From the NCBI RefSeq assembly GCF_013620795.1, contig NZ_LGLW01000010.1, positions 1 through 64,000 on the forward strand: DNA of 64,000 bases, read 5' to 3'. Both the position numbers and the translations under genes were made by a program. Below the pieces are notes generated by a model, which saw only the letters and a list, made by a program, of their open reading frames with translations, was not told the DNA's origin and ran no database searches. The DNA is from Pseudomonas sp. Q2-TVG4-2. GTDB lineage: Bacteria > Pseudomonadota > Gammaproteobacteria > Pseudomonadales > Pseudomonadaceae. Of this stretch, positions 60,280 through 64,000 are shown one piece after another. Positions within the stretch are counted from its first letter, which is position 1. Every line of letters begins with the position of its first letter.

Positions 60280-61239
60280 CTAGCGCTCCACATTCACCCA
60301 GACGAATTTCGCCGGGTCGAGTCGGGTTTCCTGGTCGAGCCGGTAAGCGACCAGCTTGCCGAATTTCACCGCACTGTAATCCAGGCAGGCCAAGTTGTGG
60401 CGTATCGGTGCGGGTTCACCGCTACGCCAGTAATGCCCGACGAACAACAACGGGTCGTCAGGGCCATAAAGGAACAGGCGACTCTTCTGACTATCGCTGA
60501 GCGGCAGACACGCCGCTTTTTCTGGCAAACCGTCGGGCTGAAACACGATATCGCCGTAAGTCTTGGGGTTCTCTTCCCAGAATTTGGTGCGGAAGAAGCT
60601 GCGGGTAAATCCCTCGGCGCTCGTCAGTGTCAGGCCCTCCGGCAGCGGCATGTCTGTGCCACGCAGGAGACGATCCAGCGCCTTGGCAGCAAACCCCTCG
60701 GAAAACGCCGCATCACAGAGAAACTCTGAATCGACCCGCCCCTCGGTCAAGCGCTGGCGCAGCTGATCAATCACGGCGTTGTCCCAACAGGCGTGCACCA
60801 CTCGGAAACGCTCGCTCTGAAGAAACAGCGGCAGCTCCATGAACCACTCGCGGAACGCCTGCCATTCGGCCGGATAGTGCTCGAACTGCTGGAAGGTCTG
60901 CTGCAACAGCATTTCATAGCGCGGCGTATGTTCGCGGACAAAGGCCTTGCCGCTTTCTGGCGGAGCTGGCGTATACCAGCCCAGCGCATTGAATTCGTGA
61001 TTGCCCATGATGCAGTACGCCTGGCTCGCCTGGACCATGTCATGCACCAGATGCAGCGCTTCGCGGATGCGCGGACCGCGATCGATGATGTCGCCGAGAA
61101 AGATCACCTGCCGCCGAGTGTGCTGCCACACGCCATTTCGCTGGCGATAGCCGAGCTGGTCGAGCAGGCGTGCCAGGGTATGGGCGCAACCGTGTACGTC
61201 TCCGATGAGATCGTAGCTGCGCTCCGGATCAACGATCAC
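60280..61239 (-). CDS. Calcineurin-like metallophosphoesterase
   Basis: The 319-residue enzyme has all phosphoprotein-phosphatase-type motifs: GDVHG at the N-terminus (LIGDVHGCAHTLARLL), GDIIDRGP, and GNHEFNALGW. It is most like bis(5'-nucleosyl)-tetraphosphatase/PrpE-type phosphatases; the substrate is unknown. The start is assigned to GTG at 61239 because GGAGG lies five bases upstream and the product begins directly before DPERSYDLIGDVHG. A TTG at 61272 would add 11 residues. It overlaps the nadK end by 11 bases. Confidence 0.85.
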   Translation of the reverse strand: MIVDPERSYDLIGDVHGCAHTLARLLDQLGYRQRNGVWQHTRRQVIFLGDIIDRGPRIREALHLVHDMVQASQAYCIMGNHEFNALGWYTPAPPESGKAFVREHTPRYEMLLQQTFQQFEHYPAEWQAFREWFMELPLFLQSERFRVVHACWDNAVIDQLRQRLTEGRVDSEFLCDAAFSEGFAAKALDRLLRGTDMPLPEGLTLTSAEGFTRSFFRTKFWEENPKTYGDIVFQPDGLPEKAACLPLSDSQKSRLFLYGPDDPLLFVGHYWRSGEPAPIRHNLACLDYSAVKFGKLVAYRLDQETRLDPAKFVWVNVER

Positions 61240-62125
61240 TATCCCCTCCACCGAGGCGACTACCCCAGCCAAGCTTGGTACGGCAGACCTCGTAATAATT
61301 GTGGTCGAGTGGGTGAATCAGGTGCAGCTTCTGTGGCTTCTTGCGCACCGTGACGGTGTCGCCCGGCGCACAGGTGAAATGGTTCTGGCCGTCACACGAG
61401 ACTTGCGGATAGATCTGCATGTTCGGTGAGACCACGATTTTCAGTTCGCTGTTGCCATCCACCACGATCGGCCGGCTGGACAAGGTATGGGGATACATCG
61501 GCACGATGACGATGGCATCCAGACGCGGGTGCATGATCGGCCCGCCGGCGGAGAGCGAGTAAGCCGTGGAGCCTGTCGGCGTCGCCACGATCAGCCCGTC
61601 GGCTTTCTGGCTGCAGACGAACTGGCCGTCGATATACAACTCGAACTCGATCATCCGCGTCGATTTCCCCGGGTGCAGCACCACATCATTGAGCGCATCG
61701 CCCTCCCCGATGGACTCCTCGAAACGCCGTACCTGAGCTTCGAGCAGGAAGCGATTCTCCAGCGTGTACTGGCCACTGAGTACCTCGGCGACCTTCTCTT
61801 CCAGCTCGTCGGGCCGGATGTCGGTGAGGAAGCCCAGGCTGCCACGGTTGATTCCCAGCACCGGAACCCGATGCCGGGCCATCGCCCGCGCAGCACCGAG
61901 CAGGCTACCATCGCCGCCCACCACAATCACCAGATCGCAGGACTCGCCCAGCCTTTGCCGCGACGAGGTCTGCATGCCATGGCCCGGCAACACCTCGGCG
62001 ATGTTCTCTTCGAGAATGACGTGCAGATGACGCTCTACAAGGAATCTCTTCAGCCGGCGGATGGTATCCAGCACCTGGGAACTGCCCAGGCGACCGATGA
62101 TGCCGATATTACGGAACTGATCCAT
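61229..62125 (-). CDS. nadK: NAD kinase
   Basis: The 298-residue enzyme phosphorylates NAD to NADP. Motifs: IGIIGRLGSSQVLDTI, GGDGSLLGAARAMAR (substrate-binding GGDG), GINRGSLGFLTDI and ADGLIVATPTGSTAYSLSAGGP. It is the first gene of the nadK-phosphoesterase-rhomboid operon. Confidence 0.96.
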   Translation of the reverse strand: MDQFRNIGIIGRLGSSQVLDTIRRLKRFLVERHLHVILEENIAEVLPGHGMQTSSRQRLGESCDLVIVVGGDGSLLGAARAMARHRVPVLGINRGSLGFLTDIRPDELEEKVAEVLSGQYTLENRFLLEAQVRRFEESIGEGDALNDVVLHPGKSTRMIEFELYIDGQFVCSQKADGLIVATPTGSTAYSLSAGGPIMHPRLDAIVIVPMYPHTLSSRPIVVDGNSELKIVVSPNMQIYPQVSCDGQNHFTCAPGDTVTVRKKPQKLHLIHPLDHNYYEVCRTKLGWGSRLGGGDSDR

Positions 62126-62333
62126 TGAAGCTCCCTGATAGGCGTGGCTGGTAACGGGCAGGCGAGCGCCGAGGGTTCGCGGCCGGCCGGAGCGTAACAG
62201 GCACTAGGTTGGTGTCGCGCGGGCGTGTTTGAGTTCAACGCCGCGCTTGGCCCGGAATCCCGTTGCGGTGCGGCGCAGGGATTATGAGCGAAACCGGGAA
62301 GTAGCAGCAAACCAACCCAGCTATGCTTGATGC

Positions 62334-63263
62334 ATGAGCCTTCCCTGCCTTGCCGAATTGATGCCCAGGTTAGTGCACCCTCAGGTGCGGGATCTCGCGT
62401 GGGTGTTACTGTCACCGCCGCTATTGAGCGATGCGCTTGCGCCCCAGCGCTACCCGCTCGCGGCCAGCCGTTGGACTTCTCGACCCGGCGAACTGGCGGA
62501 TTGGCTGCTGTCGCATGACAGCCAGCCGACCGTGCTTCAGGCCTGGCTGGCACAACACAGCATTCGCCGGTTAGGCCTGTATTACGAACGTCTCTGGCAG
62601 TTCGCGCTGGGCCAGGCTCCGGATGTCGAACTGCTGGTGGCCAATCTACCGATCCGTCACGAAGGTCATACTCTAGGCGAGCTGGATTTGATTCTGCATG
62701 ACGCCGAAGGCGTGCATCACCTCGAATTGGCGGTGAAATTCTATCTGGGCCTCGAGGCGGGCGACCGTCGCCGGCATGATCATTGGCTGGGACCCGGCAG
62801 CCATGACCGGCTGGATATAAAGCTACGGCGCCTCTGTGAACACCAGCTGCAGCTTCCGTCAAGCGCACACGCGAAGGCGCTCCTTGCCGAGTTGACCTGC
62901 TGTGAAATAAACAGCGCGCTCTGGCTCGGCGGCTACTTGTTTCAGCCCTGGCAGACCGGTTGCGAGCCACCCGCTGGTGTCAATCCGCTGCACCTTTGTG
63001 GGCGCTGGCTGCGGCAACGTGATTGGGCGCATTCGGCTTTCGCCGGTGGCGCTGTGCGCTGGCAGCCTCTACCCCGCCAAGCCTGGCTGGCCCCGGCGCA
63101 CCTGAACGACAGCCAGGTCTGGCCAGCCGAGGACGTCGAGCGTTGGATTGCCGGAGCCGATGGCAAACAGGCAAGGCTTTTGGCGCGCCTCGAACCCGAT
63201 ACCAATGGTCGCTGGGTCGAGCGCGCACGCCTGTTCGTGGTGCCTGACAGCTGGCCAAGGTGA
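62334..63263 (+). CDS. DUF1853 family protein
   Basis: The 309-residue protein matches DUF1853: HPQVRDLAWVLLSPPLL at the start, GLYYERLWQFALGQ, LGELDLILHDAEGVHHLELAVKFYLG in the middle. The ELDLIL...HLELAVKFYL block has the spacing of a PD-(D/E)xK nuclease-like core, an inference only. The gene is divergent from nadK, with about 200 bases between. No strong ribosome-binding site precedes the ATG. Confidence 0.85.
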   Translation: MSLPCLAELMPRLVHPQVRDLAWVLLSPPLLSDALAPQRYPLAASRWTSRPGELADWLLSHDSQPTVLQAWLAQHSIRRLGLYYERLWQFALGQAPDVELLVANLPIRHEGHTLGELDLILHDAEGVHHLELAVKFYLGLEAGDRRRHDHWLGPGSHDRLDIKLRRLCEHQLQLPSSAHAKALLAELTCCEINSALWLGGYLFQPWQTGCEPPAGVNPLHLCGRWLRQRDWAHSAFAGGAVRWQPLPRQAWLAPAHLNDSQVWPAEDVERWIAGADGKQARLLARLEPDTNGRWVERARLFVVPDSWPR

Positions 63264-63356
63264 ACAGCGCCGCCTTGGCTCATTGAACTGTCATCATCCT
63301 GGTGCACACTATCGCGTCAGCCGAACTGATCCTCCGGTAACCGAAACGGCCCACAG

Positions 63357-64000
63357 ATGTCCTCTTTACCATCCGATTCAGTCCCCCCACAGCATTCGAG
63401 CGCCTGGACCATTTTCTTGGTATTCCTGCGCCTGGGACTGACCTCTTTTGGCGGCCCGGTCGCCCATCTCGGCTATTTCCGTGAGGAGTTCGTCACCCGC
63501 CGCCGCTGGTTGGATGAAACGCGCTATGCCGATCTGGTTGCGCTCTGCCAGTTCCTGCCGGGGCCGGCCAGCAGCCAGGTCGGAATCGCCGTTGGATTGC
63601 TGCGTGGCGGTTACCGCGGCTCGCTAGCCGCCTGGGCCGGTTTTACCTTGCCCTCAGCAATCGCGCTGACACTGTTCGCCCTGGGCATCGCCAGTTGGGG
63701 AGACGCCGTTCCGGAGGGGTTCCTGCATGGTCTGAAGATCGTCGCGGTGGCGGTCGTGGCTCAGGCCGTATGGGGCATGGCGCGAAATCTATGTACCGAC
63801 GGAATGCGCACCACCATTGCGCTGCTTGCGGCTTGTGGAGTACTGGTTCTGCCCAGCGCCTGGGCACAGCTCGGGATCATTGCACTGGCAGGCTTGATCG
63901 GGCTGATGTTGTTTCGCCCGGCTATCAAAACTTCAACCGCGCCCGGCGAGCCGCCCGGAGGCCAATCGGTTGCCGGCCTGTTTCTACTGCTGTTCTTTGC
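63357..64000 (+). CDS. Chromate transporter ChrA-like, partial
   Basis: The reading frame runs off the window end, giving the first 214 residues. It starts after a short polar N-terminus with WTIFLVFLRLGLTSFGGPVA, then LGYFREEFVTRRRWLDE and ADLVALCQFLPGPASSQVGI, all CHR-family signatures. It has several membrane helices. It likely exports chromate or sulfate. The ATG at 63357 is the only candidate fitting the family start; no strong ribosome-binding site is evident. Confidence 0.88.
   Translation, partial: MSSLPSDSVPPQHSSAWTIFLVFLRLGLTSFGGPVAHLGYFREEFVTRRRWLDETRYADLVALCQFLPGPASSQVGIAVGLLRGGYRGSLAAWAGFTLPSAIALTLFALGIASWGDAVPEGFLHGLKIVAVAVVAQAVWGMARNLCTDGMRTTIALLAACGVLVLPSAWAQLGIIALAGLIGLMLFRPAIKTSTAPGEPPGGQSVAGLFLLLFF

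Overview
The window looks like chromosome from a high-GC gammaproteobacterium of the Pseudomonas/Stutzerimonas (P. stutzeri) group. Support comes from a PuuB-type oxidase, OprD porin, large NAD-dependent glutamate dehydrogenase, PA2778/PA2779-type genes, DUF2835, Rmf, the NasS-NasT assimilatory nitrate system and overall base composition. The exact species is an inference.

Region 1-5896 is a small integrated mobile element, visibly AT-richer than the rest. It is bounded by a 31-base direct repeat (1-31 and 5866-5896) that is the anticodon-loop-to-T-arm part of tRNA-Val(GAC). It carries a tyrosine integrase, a winged-helix-type DNA-binding protein, two small unknown proteins, a P-loop (superfamily 2-like) helicase/ATPase, a small HTH protein with a GRPSK segment reminiscent of phage small terminase subunits, and one opposing small gene. 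About 1.2 kb at its right end is nearly gene-free but structured: a cluster of hairpins, a chimeric tRNA-Val fragment with an inserted stretch, and a nest of TTCACAC/GTGTGAA repeats. There are no capsid, tail, lysis or conjugation genes. It therefore resembles a minimal phage satellite or other minimal integrative element, and it is the best candidate in the window for an undescribed system.

Region 5928-27660 is housekeeping chromosome: puuB; a PA2778/PA2779-like pair; an I78 inhibitor-like lipoprotein; a VanZ-like protein; an acyltransferase; molybdenum-cofactor genes (moeA and moaB, divergent from mobA); tRNA-Pro(CGG); a glutaredoxin-like protein; an OprD porin; a three-gene DUF883/YqjE cluster; dgt with a FUSC-family protein; yggL; dacB; rlmKL; rmf; pyrD; and DUF2835. 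Region 27664-32520 is one very large glutamate dehydrogenase gene. Region 32845-39611 is a tightly overlapping MoxR/DUF58/DUF4381/VWA/VWA-TPR/BatD operon.

Region 39812-51284 is the nitrate-assimilation locus. NasS (nitrate sensor) and NasT (ANTAR antiterminator) precede two transcription units. Each unit has a sigma-54 type -24/-12 promoter followed by a leader with two AnnGnn hexaloop hairpins overlapping an intrinsic terminator, the expected NasT target. The first unit encodes the nitrate transporter and is followed by a PP2C phosphatase-protein kinase fusion. The second encodes a flavin electron-transfer subunit, the molybdopterin nitrate reductase and a siroheme-pathway methyltransferase. 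The nearby moeA/moaB/mobA genes supply the cofactor the reductase needs.

Region 51398-64000 holds an RND exporter with a YCF48-like partner, pepN, a DUF2797 gene separated from yeaC by a 265-bp MITE-like element, a nadK-phosphoesterase-rhomboid operon, a DUF1853 gene and the start of a chromate transporter gene cut by the window end. The MITE appears to have split an ancestral TAATG stop-start junction, and its terminal repeat now supplies the ribosome-binding site of the downstream gene.
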